Shown here: one piece after another, positions 8,580 to 18,632 of the stretch | Layout: each line of letters begins with the position of its first letter | Numbering within the stretch: the first letter of the stretch is position 1 | Assembly: GCF_900156165.1 (NCBI RefSeq) | Contig: NZ_FTMY01000005.1 | Location: forward strand, 1-64,000 | Source of the DNA: Pseudacidovorax sp. RU35E | Lineage (GTDB): Bacteria > Pseudomonadota > Gammaproteobacteria > Burkholderiales > Burkholderiaceae_C | Direction of reading: 5' to 3' | Length of the DNA stretch: 64,000 bases | Notes under the pieces: generated by a model | What the model saw: only the letters and a program-made list of their open reading frames with translations | Told to the model about the DNA's origin: nothing | Databases searched by the model: none | Translations under genes and position numbers: made by a program

Positions 8580-10937
8580 TCACAGGTCCCACTGCAGCGA
8601 CGCGGTGTAGGTGCGCTGCGGGTAGGGGTGGAAGTTCCAGTACTGGGCGTTGTTGAGGTTGTCGATGCCAAAGGCCGCCGAGAGGTGGCGGTCGATCTGC
8701 CAGCGCACGCGGGTGTCGACGGTGAAGTACCTGCTGGCGCCGAAATAGGCGTCGGCGTTGACGTCGCTGTTGTCCAGGTTGGAGTACTGGCGCCCGCTGT
8801 ATCGGGCGGCTACGGTGAAGGACCAGCGGTCGGTGGGGCGGTAGGTGGCATACACGGTGGAGCGCCAGCGCGGCACACGCGGCTGCCACTTGCCCACGCT
8901 TGCGGGGTTGTTGGCATTGGCCACCGTCTTCGAGTCGGCGAAGGTCAGGCTGCCGCCCAGGTCCAACCCGCGCATGAACACGTTCGTGCCGGTGTAGGCC
9001 AGTTCCACGCCCGTGGTGCGCACCTTGTCCACGTTCTGCACGCGCGAGGTGGTGGTGCCGGGCACCAGCTGGCTGAAGAGCGCGTCGTGCGTGGTCTCGT
9101 GGAAGAGCGTGGCGCGCAGCAGGCCGTTGCCCAGGTCCTTCTCGGCGCTGAGTTCGCCGGTCCAGGACTTCTCGGGCTTGAGCGTCGGGTCGTTGACGAA
9201 GGACAACGTGCCACTGGTGGCGCCGTACAGCTCGCCCACGGTCGGAAAGCGCACCGCGCGGCCGACCGAGGCCTTGATCACCGTGTCGTCGGTGGCCTGG
9301 AAGGCGAGGGCGGCCTTGGGCGAAAGGTGCGATTCGCTGCGGCGCGCATAGCGCAGGGTGCTGGTGGCGCTGGCGCTCAGGCCGTTCTCAGCCTGCCAGT
9401 CCTCCCAACGCAGGCCAAGCACGGCCTTCCAGCGCGGGGCGAAGCGCCAGGCGTCCTGCGCCCAGGCGCTCATGGTTTGCGTGCGACCGCCCACGTTGCT
9501 GACCAGGGAGAGCGGGTTGACCGCGCCGTCGATCCAGCTGCCGACGACGTTGTTCTTGGCGATGGACAGCCTGTAGGCATCGCGGCCGATGCCGAAGTCC
9601 ACGATGTGCGCGCCCTGCAGGCCCTGGGGACGCCAGGTGCCCTTGGCGGCCAGGGTGTTCCAGCCGGTGCCGTCCTGGTCCTGCAGCGTGCCTGCCCCGC
9701 CGTAGGCGGCGAGCGGCAGTGCCACCGTGGGCGCGCGTTGCTGGTCCTTGCGGTAGTCGTACAGGCTGGCCGCGAGCTCCCAGTCGAACACGCCTTCGGT
9801 ACGGCTCTTGAGCGACAGGCCGTGCATCAGATGCGTCTGGTCGTCGTTGGTCAGCGGGAAGGCCGTGGGCGCGAGCGTGTAGCTGCGGCCCTGGATGTTG
9901 ACCGTGCCGCTGTACACCGGCAGGCCGTTGGGCCCCGTGAGGTAGCTGGCCGGACGGCCTTCCGAACTGTTCTGCCACCAGCCCAGCGTGTAGCTGGCGC
10001 GCAGCGTGGGCGTGATGTCGTAGGCCAGCTTGAGCTTGGCCTGGTCCTGCACGGTCTGGTAGGCCGTGCCGGTCCCCAGGATGTACCAGGGCGTGTTGGT
10101 GGTGTTCCGTCCGCCGACCCAGCCCGTCACCGGCGTACCGGCACGACCGGGTGTGCCCGAGGCGACAGTGGCCGTGGTGAAGGTCAGCGGCTGGCCTTCG
10201 CTGCGGGTGCGGTTGAGGTGGATCCACCAGGACCAGTCGCCCGCCCGACTGCCCAGCGAGGCGCTGGTCTGCCAGCTGTTGAAGGTCGCATCGGTGTTGT
10301 AGAGCTGGTTGGGCTGCGACGAGTAGCCGGCGCTCACATGCGCTTCGAGCTTCGTCGGCATGCGCGTCACGTAGTCCACAACCGCGCCGGCCGAATTGCC
10401 CGGGTAGGCGGCCGAGAAAGGCCCGTACATCACGTCCACCCGCTCGATCTCCTCGGGCGAGACCAGGCCCCAGCGCGGTGCGAAGTTGGTGCCGTTGGCG
10501 ATGCCGTTGCCCAGGTAGTTGGACAGCAGGATGCCGTCCGCATACACCGCCGAGCGCGCGCTGTTGCCGGTGCCCGAGGCGCGGGTCGAGAGGATCGCGT
10601 GGTTGTAGTCGCCGATGTAGCGCTTGCGCACGAGCAGGCTGGGCAGGTACTTGAGCGCGTCCTCGCTGTCGGTGGCATTGATGCGCGTGGCGATCTCCTC
10701 GCGCGTGACGCCTTCGATGGTGGTCGGGATCTGCGTGGGCAGCGACGTGGGCTGGCCGCCCGTGACGGTGACCACGCCCAGCGACTTGACGCGCTCGGGC
10801 GCGTCGGCAGCGGCCGTGCCGGCCTGCTGCGCGAGTGTGCCCAGGGGCAAGACCAGCGGCAGCGAGAGGCCGGCGCGCAGGGCCAGCCGCGGGTAGCGGG
10901 CGCGACGTTGGGCGCGCGGGAACGATGGAAGTTTCAT
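8580..10937 (-). CDS. TonB-dependent outer-membrane receptor, probable copper receptor
   Basis: The 785-residue protein is a TonB-dependent receptor. It has an N-terminal signal region (MKLPSFPRAQRRARYPRLAL onward), a possible TonB box SLGVVTVTGG, a plug domain (EDALKYLPSLLVRKRYIGD, SARSAVYADGILLSNYLG, EEIERVDVMYGPFSAAYPGNSAGAVVDY) and a long beta-barrel ending in ...YTASLQWDL. Barrel motifs such as LKPEKSWTGELSAEKDL and the terminal aromatic-x-Leu are typical. ATG 10937 is chosen because the signal sequence starts there. A copper role is inferred from its position between the DUF2946 gene and the YcnI-PCuAC gene; the ligand cannot be read directly. Confidence 0.9.
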   Translation of the reverse strand: MKLPSFPRAQRRARYPRLALRAGLSLPLVLPLGTLAQQAGTAAADAPERVKSLGVVTVTGGQPTSLPTQIPTTIEGVTREEIATRINATDSEDALKYLPSLLVRKRYIGDYNHAILSTRASGTGNSARSAVYADGILLSNYLGNGIANGTNFAPRWGLVSPEEIERVDVMYGPFSAAYPGNSAGAVVDYVTRMPTKLEAHVSAGYSSQPNQLYNTDATFNSWQTSASLGSRAGDWSWWIHLNRTRSEGQPLTFTTATVASGTPGRAGTPVTGWVGGRNTTNTPWYILGTGTAYQTVQDQAKLKLAYDITPTLRASYTLGWWQNSSEGRPASYLTGPNGLPVYSGTVNIQGRSYTLAPTAFPLTNDDQTHLMHGLSLKSRTEGVFDWELAASLYDYRKDQQRAPTVALPLAAYGGAGTLQDQDGTGWNTLAAKGTWRPQGLQGAHIVDFGIGRDAYRLSIAKNNVVGSWIDGAVNPLSLVSNVGGRTQTMSAWAQDAWRFAPRWKAVLGLRWEDWQAENGLSASATSTLRYARRSESHLSPKAALAFQATDDTVIKASVGRAVRFPTVGELYGATSGTLSFVNDPTLKPEKSWTGELSAEKDLGNGLLRATLFHETTHDALFSQLVPGTTTSRVQNVDKVRTTGVELAYTGTNVFMRGLDLGGSLTFADSKTVANANNPASVGKWQPRVPRWRSTVYATYRPTDRWSFTVAARYSGRQYSNLDNSDVNADAYFGASRYFTVDTRVRWQIDRHLSAAFGIDNLNNAQYWNFHPYPQRTYTASLQWDL

Positions 10938-11106
10938 GAGAAGGCCTGGCGGCCGCGCAGCCGATGGCCGGAGTCGGTCCGGAACGGGCTGGCGCGGTGA
11001 GCTGTCGTTCGGGTTCGCACCGGGCATGCGGCGGTGGGCGCTGGGCTCAGGGGCCAGCACCGCTGCGCCGCGAGTCAGCGCCGCGGGCGAACGGGAGGGG
11101 AACAGA

Positions 11107-11499
11107 TCAGTGCAAGGCGGGTGGCCCGCGCGCCGGCAGGGGCGCGGCCGTGGCCGCTGCGAGGCGGGCGGCCTCGATCGGCTGCAGGGCCACGCCCAGG
11201 GGCTGGGCCTGGGGCAGTCGCAGCACCGGTGTCGCGGGCGGCGGTGCGCCCATGGAGACGCACAGCGGGCAGTCCATGTGCGTGGCGCCCATCTCCTGGA
11301 CGCCGTCGTCAGTCTTCACCACCACCTTGACGGCGCCCATCGCCGAGCAGACCAGTTCCATGGCCTGCGGGTGCACCAGCGGCGACGCGATCGCCGCACC
11401 CATCGACAGGGCCAACCACAGCAGCACCGCTCGACCGAGCAGGCCGCGGGCAAGGCGATGGAGGGTGCAGGCGAAGAAGGGCATGGGTGAGCGGACCAT
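11107..11499 (-). CDS. DUF2946 family small protein (copper-associated)
   Basis: The protein is about 130 residues with a hydrophobic N-terminal segment (ARGLLGRAVLLWLALSMGAAIAS). The conserved DUF2946 core follows: Cys51 in LVCSAMG, then HMDCPLCVSMG with Cys77 and Cys80. DUF2946 proteins often lie beside copper TonB receptors. ATG 11499 is used; ATG 11484 (MPFFACTLH) is an equal alternative, and neither has a strong ribosome binding site. It lies 169 bp upstream of the receptor gene on the same strand. It may sense or handle copper through the CPLC motif, which is inference. Confidence 0.75.
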   Translation of the reverse strand: MVRSPMPFFACTLHRLARGLLGRAVLLWLALSMGAAIASPLVHPQAMELVCSAMGAVKVVVKTDDGVQEMGATHMDCPLCVSMGAPPPATPVLRLPQAQPLGVALQPIEAARLAAATAAPLPARGPPALH

Positions 11500-11550
11500 T
11501 CTAGGAGTGGCCTTCGCGCGAGGCGGTGGACTTTTTGTCCGAGGGTCCTG

Positions 11551-11606
11551 AACGGGCTCACTCCTTTCGCCCTGCGCTTCGCTTGTCGAAGGGCAGAACG
11601 GTTCGC
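11551..11606. repeat. Possible dispersed intergenic repeat
   Basis: This segment (core CGCCCTGCGCTTCGCTTGTC followed by GAAGGGCAGAACGG) resembles the short dispersed repeats with TTGTCGAAGGGC that are common between genes in many beta-proteobacteria. Read in one frame it gives ...PALRLSKG..., the familiar false peptide of such repeats. Only one copy is seen in this window. Confidence 0.4.
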
Positions 11607-11666
11607 AGGCCCTGTACGTGTTGCCGATCCGCCAAGGGGCGTGCCGTCGCGGGCCTGCGTGCCGGC

Positions 11667-12155
<489 letters not shown>

Positions 12156-12324
12156 TTGCATCTCCTCGGTCGGTGCGTGTGGTTGGTCTATGGATGGCTT
12201 GCCCGTTCAGGGGGCCACGGAGCAGGCCATGCCAGTGCACCCGCGGAACCGGCTCCGCCGGGCCGCCGGGTGCGCCCCTTGAGGGGGGAGGCGGCTACAC
12301 GAAGTGAGCAAGCAACGGGGGTGG

Positions 12325-13629
12325 TCAATGATGCTTGTCGCTGCGCGCGATTTCTAGAAGGCGCTGCACCTCTTCGCCATGCACCTTCAGGTTGCGCTGG
12401 TGCCAGCGGCGGATGATCTCCATGAAGCCGGCGACCACGATGCCGAAGGCCGTGATGGCGCCGAAGGCCGACAGGCCCAGGCCCGTGCAGGCGCTGTAGA
12501 AGGCCCCCAGCAGAAGGATGCAGGCCTGCTCGTTGAAGTTCTGCACCGCGATCGAGCGGCCCGCGCCCATCAGGTTGTGCCCCCGGTGCTGCAGAAGCGC
12601 ATTCATCGGCACCACCAGGAAGCCGCCCAACCCGCCCAGCAGGATCAGGAAGGGGATCGCCACCCACACATTCGAGATGAAGTTCATCGCGATCACCAGC
12701 AGGCCCATGCCGATGCCCAGCGGGATCACCTGCGTCGCCATGTCCAGCCGCATGCGCACCGAGGCCACCACGGCCCCCACCGCAGTGCCGATGGCCACCA
12801 CGCCGGTCAGCGCCGAGGCCTGCGGTGTGCTGTAGCCCAGGGCCAGCGAGGCCCAGGCCAGCACGATGTACTTGAGGTTGCCGCCGGCGCCCCAGAAGAG
12901 CGTGGTGGTGGCCAGCGAGATCTGGCCCAGCTTGTCGCGCCACAGCCGTGCGTTGCATTGCCAGAAGTCCGGCAGCAGCGCGACCAGGTTGCCCACGAAG
13001 CTGCGGTTGGGGTCCGAGCGCAGCGGCCGCATGGCCACGCCGGTGTGTGGAATGCGTGTGTTGAACCAAGCTGCCAGCGCGTAGACGGCGATCAGCACGG
13101 TGATGGCCGCTTCGGGTGGCGTGTCGATGCCGGTGTCGATGAAAGGCAGGTCGAGGGCCAGGAGCTTGCTGGAGACGGGCCCGCCCACCAGCAGCCCACC
13201 AAGCACGATGCCCAGGATGATCGAAGCGATGGTCAGCCCTTCGATCCATCCATTGGCCTTGACCAGCTGCGAGGCCGGCAGCAGTTCGGTCAGGATGCCG
13301 TACTTGGCCGGCGAATAGGCCGCCGCACCCAGGCCCACCACCGCATAGGCCGCCAGGGGGTGGCTGCCGAACAGCATCATCAGACAGCCCATCACCTTGA
13401 TGGCATTGCTGATGAACATCACCTTGCCCTTGGGCAGCGCGTCGGCAAAGGCACCCACCAGCGGTGCCAGGGCCACGTAGAAGATGGCGAAGATCGGCAC
13501 CAGCGCCGCGCGTTGCCATTCCGGAGAGCCCGCGGTCCGCAGCAGTTCGACGGCAGCCACGAAAAGCGCTTGGTCGGCCAGCGACGAAAAGAACTGGGCC
13601 GACATGATGGTGTAGAAGCCGCGCTTCAT
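12325..13629 (-). CDS. lplT: Lysophospholipid transporter LplT (MFS)
   Basis: The 434-residue major facilitator protein is of the LplT type, which flips lysophospholipids into the inner leaflet for re-acylation. It starts [20 protein letters not shown]. Family blocks are [53 protein letters not shown] and [29 protein letters not shown]. About twelve hydrophobic helices are evident. In E. coli lplT sits with aas; here no acyltransferase is adjacent, and the divergent neighbour 174 bp away is alr, an arrangement also seen elsewhere in beta-proteobacteria. Confidence 0.9.
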   Translation of the reverse strand: MKRGFYTIMSAQFFSSLADQALFVAAVELLRTAGSPEWQRAALVPIFAIFYVALAPLVGAFADALPKGKVMFISNAIKVMGCLMMLFGSHPLAAYAVVGLGAAAYSPAKYGILTELLPASQLVKANGWIEGLTIASIILGIVLGGLLVGGPVSSKLLALDLPFIDTGIDTPPEAAITVLIAVYALAAWFNTRIPHTGVAMRPLRSDPNRSFVGNLVALLPDFWQCNARLWRDKLGQISLATTTLFWGAGGNLKYIVLAWASLALGYSTPQASALTGVVAIGTAVGAVVASVRMRLDMATQVIPLGIGMGLLVIAMNFISNVWVAIPFLILLGGLGGFLVVPMNALLQHRGHNLMGAGRSIAVQNFNEQACILLLGAFYSACTGLGLSAFGAITAFGIVVAGFMEIIRRWHQRNLKVHGEEVQRLLEIARSDKHH

Positions 13630-13803
13630 CGATGGGGCTGGCTGGCCATGTGCAGGCTCGAGGCTGTATACAAAAAATCCCCGGGGTCGGGGGCCCGTGG
13701 TTATAGCACGCACGTGCAGTGCCAAAATGACCCAAAACCCTTCCGCAGGCGGCCCGTCCGTGTCCGACATTGGCGTCATCCCGCTTCGAATCCTGGCCGT
13801 CCC

Positions 13804-14904
13804 ATGCCCCGCCCGATCCTCTGCACCATCCACCCCGGCGCGTTGCGCCACAACCTCGAACGGGCGCGCCGCGGGGCGGCACCGGCCAGCGTGTGGGCGG
13901 TGGTCAAGGCCAATGCCTACGGCCACGGTATCGAGCGGGTGTTCGATGCCTTCCGCGCCGCCGACGGCTTTGCGCTGCTGGATCTGGCCGAGGCCGAGCG
14001 CATCCGCGCCCTGGGCTGGCGCGGGCCCATCCTGCTGCTCGAAGGCGTGTTCGACGCCCGCGACCTGGAGCTGTGCTCGCGCCTGGGCCTGTGGCACACG
14101 GTGCACTGCGACGAACAGATCGACTGGCTGGCCGCGCACAAGACGCAGGCGCCGCACCGCGTGTTCCTCAAGATGAACTCGGGCATGAACCGCCTGGGTT
14201 TCGCGCCGGGCCGCATGCGCGCCGCGTGGACGCGCCTCACGGCCCTTCCGCAGGTAGACGAGGTCTCGCTGATGATGCATTTCAGCGATGCCGACGGGCC
14301 GCGGGGCATCGACGCGGCCATGGTCGCGTTCGATGAGGCCACGGCCGACCTGCCCGGCGAGCGCTGCATCGCCAACAGCGCCGCGGTGCTGCGCCACGCG
14401 GTGCGCACCCGCGCCGACTGGGTGCGGCCAGGCATCGTGCTCTACGGCAGCGCCCCCGACTTTCCCGAACACGACGCGGCCCACTGGCAGTTGCAGCCTG
14501 GCATGACGCTGGCGACGCGTCTGATCGGCGTGCAGTCGCTGCAGCCGGGCGACACGGTGGGCTATGGCTCCACCTTCGTCGCCGAGCAACCCATGCGCAT
14601 CGGCATCGCCGCCGTGGGCTATGCCGACGGCTATCCGCGCCATGCGCCCACCGGCACGCCGGTGCTGGTCGATGGGGTACGCACGCAGGTGGTGGGCCGG
14701 GTCAGCATGGACATGGTCACCATCGATCTCACGCCCGTGCCCGAGGCCGCCTTCGGCAGCGAGGTGGTGCTGTGGGGCCGCAGCGCGCAGCACGGCACCC
14801 TGCTGCCCATCGACGAGGTGGCCCGCGCCAGCGGCACCGTGGGCTACGAGCTGATGTGCGCCGTGGCGCCGCGCGTTCCGGTGGTGGTCGAAGCGCTGGA
14901 ATGA
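13804..14904 (+). CDS. alr: Alanine racemase
   Basis: The 366-residue PLP enzyme interconverts L- and D-alanine for peptidoglycan synthesis. Lys35 in [12 protein letters not shown] is the PLP-binding lysine. Tyr254 in [10 protein letters not shown] is the second catalytic base. Other family blocks are [46 protein letters not shown] and [13 protein letters not shown]. The length is normal. Its TGA overlaps the ATG of the next gene (ATGA), suggesting coupled translation. lplT is divergent. Confidence 0.97.
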   Translation: MPRPILCTIHPGALRHNLERARRGAAPASVWAVVKANAYGHGIERVFDAFRAADGFALLDLAEAERIRALGWRGPILLLEGVFDARDLELCSRLGLWHTVHCDEQIDWLAAHKTQAPHRVFLKMNSGMNRLGFAPGRMRAAWTRLTALPQVDEVSLMMHFSDADGPRGIDAAMVAFDEATADLPGERCIANSAAVLRHAVRTRADWVRPGIVLYGSAPDFPEHDAAHWQLQPGMTLATRLIGVQSLQPGDTVGYGSTFVAEQPMRIGIAAVGYADGYPRHAPTGTPVLVDGVRTQVVGRVSMDMVTIDLTPVPEAAFGSEVVLWGRSAQHGTLLPIDEVARASGTVGYELMCAVAPRVPVVVEALE

Positions 14905-15710
14905 AGGTCCGCTCCACCTGGCGCTCCGTCCGCCTGGAGGAATCCGCGCTGGAGCAGGCGCTGCACCGGCGTCACAGCCTGCGCATGCATGGCTGGCTGA
15001 TCGGCAGCCTGGTGTTGCTCGTCATGGGCGCCTGCTCGGCGCTGCTGCGGCATGCCGCCGAGATCGATTCGCTGGCGCTGCGCTACCTGATCACGCTGGG
15101 TGTGGGCTACCTGGTCTACCTGGGGCTGCTGCGCATGTGGGCGCGGCGTCTGCTAGGCGAGCGGCGCCATCGCGAAGGCGAGGACTGGAGCGATGTGCTC
15201 GACCTCCCATTGCCCGACCTGCCACCCGGCCGCGGGGGTGGTGGCGCCGCGATGCCCCACGCGGGCGGCGGCGACTTTGCGGGCGCGGGAGCGCATGGCG
15301 AGTTTGCGGCACCGGCCTCGGCCGAGGGCAGCGCGCTGGGCGACCTGGCGTCGGGGGCCTTCGAGGCCGCGGGCTCTGCGGACGAAGGCGCCATCGTGGT
15401 GGTCCCCGTCGTGGCCGTCTTCCTGATCGGCGTCGCACTCCTGCTGGGTGCTGGTTCGCTGCTGTGGCTGTACTTCGGCTCGGAGGCCCTGCTGGCCGTC
15501 GCCGTCGAGGTTGCGTTTTCCTATGCGGCCGCGCGCACCACACGGCGCCTGGCGCGTGAAGGCTGGCTCCTGGCCGCCGTGCGTCTCACGTGGAAGCCGC
15601 TGCTGGGTGCCCTGCTGTGCGCCGTGCTGCTGGGCGCCGCGGTCGACCGCTTCGTGCCACAGGCCGACACGCTGCCCGAGGCGCTGCGGATCATCGCGGG
15701 CCGGCGCTAG
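14901..15710 (+). CDS. Membrane protein of unknown function with Gly/Ala-rich linker
   Basis: I do not recognise a named family for this 269-residue protein. The start overlaps the alr stop by 4 bp. It has two N-terminal membrane helices ([34 protein letters not shown]), then a charged segment [20 protein letters not shown] linker rich in Gly, Ala and Ser (about residues 110-160) resembles the glycine-rich ends of some membrane-anchored proteins. Further hydrophobic helices follow ([19 protein letters not shown] and [18 protein letters not shown]), and another near the C-terminus. Coupling to alr suggests an envelope role, but this is only context. Confidence 0.8.
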   Translation: MKVRSTWRSVRLEESALEQALHRRHSLRMHGWLIGSLVLLVMGACSALLRHAAEIDSLALRYLITLGVGYLVYLGLLRMWARRLLGERRHREGEDWSDVLDLPLPDLPPGRGGGGAAMPHAGGGDFAGAGAHGEFAAPASAEGSALGDLASGAFEAAGSADEGAIVVVPVVAVFLIGVALLLGAGSLLWLYFGSEALLAVAVEVAFSYAAARTTRRLAREGWLLAAVRLTWKPLLGALLCAVLLGAAVDRFVPQADTLPEALRIIAGRR

Positions 15711-15729
15711 GCGGGCCCACCACCCGCCC

Positions 15730-16710
15730 TCAGTACAGCCCCAGCCCCCGCGCCTGCACCCGGGCCAGACCCAGGAGCGCATCGGTGAACGGGGTCGGCA
15801 ACTCCACGCCTTGCGCCAGTTCGCGCACGGCACTGACCAGCGCATCGAGTTCCACCGGCCGGCCGGCCTCCACGTCCTGCAGCATCGAGGTCTTGAAGGC
15901 GCCCAGCTTGCGGGTGACCGCGTGGCGGTCTTCCGGCATCTCGGCGATGGGCACGCCGATGCGCTCGCCCACGCTGCGGGCCTCCAGCATCACGGCCGAG
16001 ATGAAGCCGCGCAGCAGGTCGTCGGCCAGGATGCGGTCGGTGGTCGCGCCCGTCAGCGCGCTGATGGGGTTGACCGTCATGTTGCCCCAGAGCTTGTACC
16101 AGACGTCCTTCTGGATCTGCGGCGATACGCGAACGTCGATGCCGCCGCGCTGCAGCAGGTCGGCCAGGCGCTGCACCCGCTCCGTCGGCTCGCCCGAGGG
16201 CTCGCCGACGATCAGGCCGTTGCCGAAGTGGTGGCGCACCACGCCGGGCGCGTCGAGCGAACAACTGGCATGCACCACGCCGCCGATCACGTGATGGCCC
16301 GGAATGGCCACGGCGATGCGCCCGTCGGGGTCGATGGCCGACAGCCGCCGTCCGGCCAGCGGGCCGCCGAAGCCGCCGTCGAGGAACCACCAGGGCACGC
16401 CGTTCATGGCCGTGAGCACGAGCGTGTCCGGCCCCAGCAGCGGGCCGATGCGCTCGGCCACGGCGGCGAGGGCGGGCGCCTTGACGGCGACGATCACCAC
16501 GTCCTGCGGACCCAGATCAGCGGGGTCCGCCACCGCCTTCACCGGCACGCGCGTGGCCACGCCGCCCTGGCGCACCAGCTGCAGGCCGCCCGCTTGCAGC
16601 GCGTCGAGCGTGGCGCCGCGCGCCACCACGTTCAGCCGCTCGCCCGCCTGGGCCAGGGCCACGCCCAGCCAGCCGCCGATGGCGCCGGCACCGTAGATGC
16701 AGATCTTCAT
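15730..16710 (-). CDS. 2-dehydropantoate 2-reductase family protein (PanE/ApbA-like)
   Basis: The 326-residue protein is an NADP-dependent ketopantoate reductase-like enzyme. The N-terminal Rossmann motif GAGAIGGWLG (residues 7-16) is followed by ARGATLDAL. The C-terminal helical domain has DVWYKLWGNMTVNPISAL, close to the PanE signature with its catalytic Lys. It is the last gene of a leftward set with the class II aldolase and the Bug protein, so it may reduce a different 2-keto acid in a catabolic route rather than make pantoate. The substrate is not decidable from sequence. Confidence 0.85.
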   Translation of the reverse strand: MKICIYGAGAIGGWLGVALAQAGERLNVVARGATLDALQAGGLQLVRQGGVATRVPVKAVADPADLGPQDVVIVAVKAPALAAVAERIGPLLGPDTLVLTAMNGVPWWFLDGGFGGPLAGRRLSAIDPDGRIAVAIPGHHVIGGVVHASCSLDAPGVVRHHFGNGLIVGEPSGEPTERVQRLADLLQRGGIDVRVSPQIQKDVWYKLWGNMTVNPISALTGATTDRILADDLLRGFISAVMLEARSVGERIGVPIAEMPEDRHAVTRKLGAFKTSMLQDVEAGRPVELDALVSAVRELAQGVELPTPFTDALLGLARVQARGLGLY

Positions 16711-16818
16711 GGGATGGGTCCGAAAGTCGCGAAACCGCGATGGGCGACGATGCTAGTCGCCCGGCTGGCTTCGTGCCTGTGAGCCGCCGACCGCGGGGCG
16801 CGGCCGGGTGGTGGACGC

Positions 16819-17598
16819 TCAGGCGCGGTAGCCGGGGTCCAGCCGGTCCACCTGCCGCACCAGCGCGTCGAAGACGTCCTGGCCGGCGCCTTGAGCAGGG
16901 TGGAACTGCAGCGCGTCGCGCTTGCACTGCTCGGCGATGGCCTCGGCGACGGGGATCGGCGTGCCCATGCTCAGGGTCGCCAGCTGCACCTCGCAGGCAC
17001 GCTGGAGCGTCCACAGCGTGACGAAGGCTTGCGGCAGGGTCTGCCCCCAGACCAGCAGGCCGTGGTTGCGCAGGATCACCGCGGGCTTGTCGCCGATGCT
17101 GGCCAACAGACGCGGGCCCTCGTCGGCATGCACCGTCACGCCCTCGAAGTCGTGGTACGCCACCCGGCCATGCAGCTGCGCGGCGTAGAAGTTGGACAGC
17201 GAGAGCCCGCCCTGCACGCAGGCCACCGCCATGCCGGCGGTGGTGTGGGTGTGCATCACGCAATGGGCGCCGGGCAGCCCGTCGTGGATGGCCGCATGCA
17301 CCGTGAAGCCAGCCGGATTGACCGGATGCGCCGATCCGTCGAGCACGCGGCCCGCCAGGTCGATCTTGACCAGGTTGCTGGCCGTCACCTCGCTGTAGTG
17401 CAGGCCGAAGGGATTGATCAGGAACTGCTTCTCGCCGCCCGTGACGCTGTCGGGCAGCCGGACGGTGATGTGGTTGTAGATCATCTCCGTCCAGCCGAGC
17501 ATGGCGAAGACGCGGTAGCAGGCGGCCAGCTCGACGCGGGCGGCCCGCTCGTCCGGATGCAGGTTGGGGTGGATCAGCGACGAGGCCGGTGAGGTCAT
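16819..17598 (-). CDS. Class II aldolase/adducin domain protein
   Basis: The 259-residue protein has the class II aldolase/adducin fold found in zinc enzymes such as fuculose-phosphate aldolase, ribulose-5-phosphate epimerase and some decarboxylases. Metal-binding histidines are visible in CVMHTHTTAGMAV and later in ILRNHGLLVWG. Other conserved parts are YNHITVRLPD and FLINPFGLHYSEVTASNLVKID. It lies 25 bp after the Bug gene and 108 bp before the PanE-like gene, all leftward, so a shared catabolic operon is likely. Its substrate is unknown. Confidence 0.88.
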   Translation of the reverse strand: MTSPASSLIHPNLHPDERAARVELAACYRVFAMLGWTEMIYNHITVRLPDSVTGGEKQFLINPFGLHYSEVTASNLVKIDLAGRVLDGSAHPVNPAGFTVHAAIHDGLPGAHCVMHTHTTAGMAVACVQGGLSLSNFYAAQLHGRVAYHDFEGVTVHADEGPRLLASIGDKPAVILRNHGLLVWGQTLPQAFVTLWTLQRACEVQLATLSMGTPIPVAEAIAEQCKRDALQFHPAQGAGQDVFDALVRQVDRLDPGYRA

Positions 17599-17623
17599 GC
17601 CGATCCGTCTCCCGGCCGCGTCA

Positions 17624-18610
17624 TCAGGCCTCGGCCGTGAAGCCGACTTCCTTCACGATGGGACCCCACTTGGCGGTGTCCTTCTTGATCAGGTCGGCCA
17701 GTTCGGCGGGGGTGGAGGACATGGCCTCCAGGCCGAAGGTGCCCAGGCCGTCGATCACGTCCTTCTGCGCCAGGGCATTCTTCATGCCGGCGTTCAGGCG
17801 GGCAACCAGGTCCGGATTGGCCTTGGGCGGCAGGAAGAAGGCGAACCACTCGCTGTGGGCCATGTTGATGCCCTGCTCCATCAGCGTGGGCACGTCGGGC
17901 GCGAAGCGGCTGCGCTTGGTGCCCGAGACCGACAGGATGCGGACCTTGCCCGTGGACAGGTGCTGCGTGATGTCGCCGATGGGGCCCGACACGGCCGAGA
18001 TGTTGCCGCCCAGCAGATCCAGCATGGCCGGCTGCGTGCCGCGGTAGGCCGCATGCTTGAGCTCGACGCCCGCGCTCTTGCCGATCAGCACGCCCACGAA
18101 GTGCGGCGTGGAGCCGGCGGCGGGCGAGCCGAAGTTGGCGCCCGTCGGATTGGCCTTGGCCCAGGCCAGGAAGTCGGCCACGTTCTTGACGCTGGCCGGC
18201 ACGGCCGGGCCGACGGCGAAGCCGAAGTCGAACACGCAGCCCAGGCTCACGGGCGTGAGGTCGGTCTGCGGGTCGTACGACAGCTTCTTGTAGATGTGCG
18301 GATAGATGGTCAGCATCGACGTGGGCGTCTGCAGCATCGTCGTGCCGTCGGCCGGGCGGGCCTTGATGTAGTTGATGGCGATCTGGCCGCCGGCGCCGGT
18401 GCGGTTGTCCACCACCACGGCCTTGGCGTAGTCGGGCTGGAGCTTCTGCGCCACGCGGCGGCAGATGGTGTCGGAAGTGCCGCCTGCCGCGAAGCCGGTG
18501 ACGATGGTGGCGTTTTCCAGGGCGGCCTGGGCGAAGGCCTGCTGGCCGATGCCGGCGAGCAGCGCCGAGGCGCCGGTGGTCTGCAGCAGGTGGCGGCGGG
18601 TGATGTGCAT
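17624..18610 (-). CDS. Bug-family tripartite tricarboxylate transporter substrate-binding protein
   Basis: The 328-residue periplasmic solute-binding protein is of the Bug/TctC type, very abundant in Burkholderiales. The N-terminus MHITRRHLLQTTGASALLAG has an RR pair and reads as a Tat-like signal, with cleavage near AFAQA. Family motifs are ATIVTGFAAGGTSDTICRRVA, VVDNRTGAGGQIAINYIK and FGSPAAGSTPHFVG. No TctA/TctB membrane genes are nearby, so it is an orphan binding protein, as many Bug genes are. The ligand is probably a carboxylate processed by the downstream aldolase and reductase. GGAGA lies 7 bp before the ATG. Confidence 0.93.
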   Translation of the reverse strand: MHITRRHLLQTTGASALLAGIGQQAFAQAALENATIVTGFAAGGTSDTICRRVAQKLQPDYAKAVVVDNRTGAGGQIAINYIKARPADGTTMLQTPTSMLTIYPHIYKKLSYDPQTDLTPVSLGCVFDFGFAVGPAVPASVKNVADFLAWAKANPTGANFGSPAAGSTPHFVGVLIGKSAGVELKHAAYRGTQPAMLDLLGGNISAVSGPIGDITQHLSTGKVRILSVSGTKRSRFAPDVPTLMEQGINMAHSEWFAFFLPPKANPDLVARLNAGMKNALAQKDVIDGLGTFGLEAMSSTPAELADLIKKDTAKWGPIVKEVGFTAEA

Positions 18611-18632
18611 GGGATGTCTCCGCAACGAGAGG

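Noticed and set aside
8445-11000. Very long open frame (851 codons) on the plus strand opposite the TonB receptor
   Set aside because: It is a shadow frame caused by high GC and codon bias. The minus strand encodes a full TonB-dependent receptor with plug and barrel motifs.
12379-13803. N-terminal extension of alanine racemase over the whole lplT gene
   Set aside because: The frame is open only by GC bias. Alr family N-termini start at ATG 13804, and the extension is antisense to lplT.
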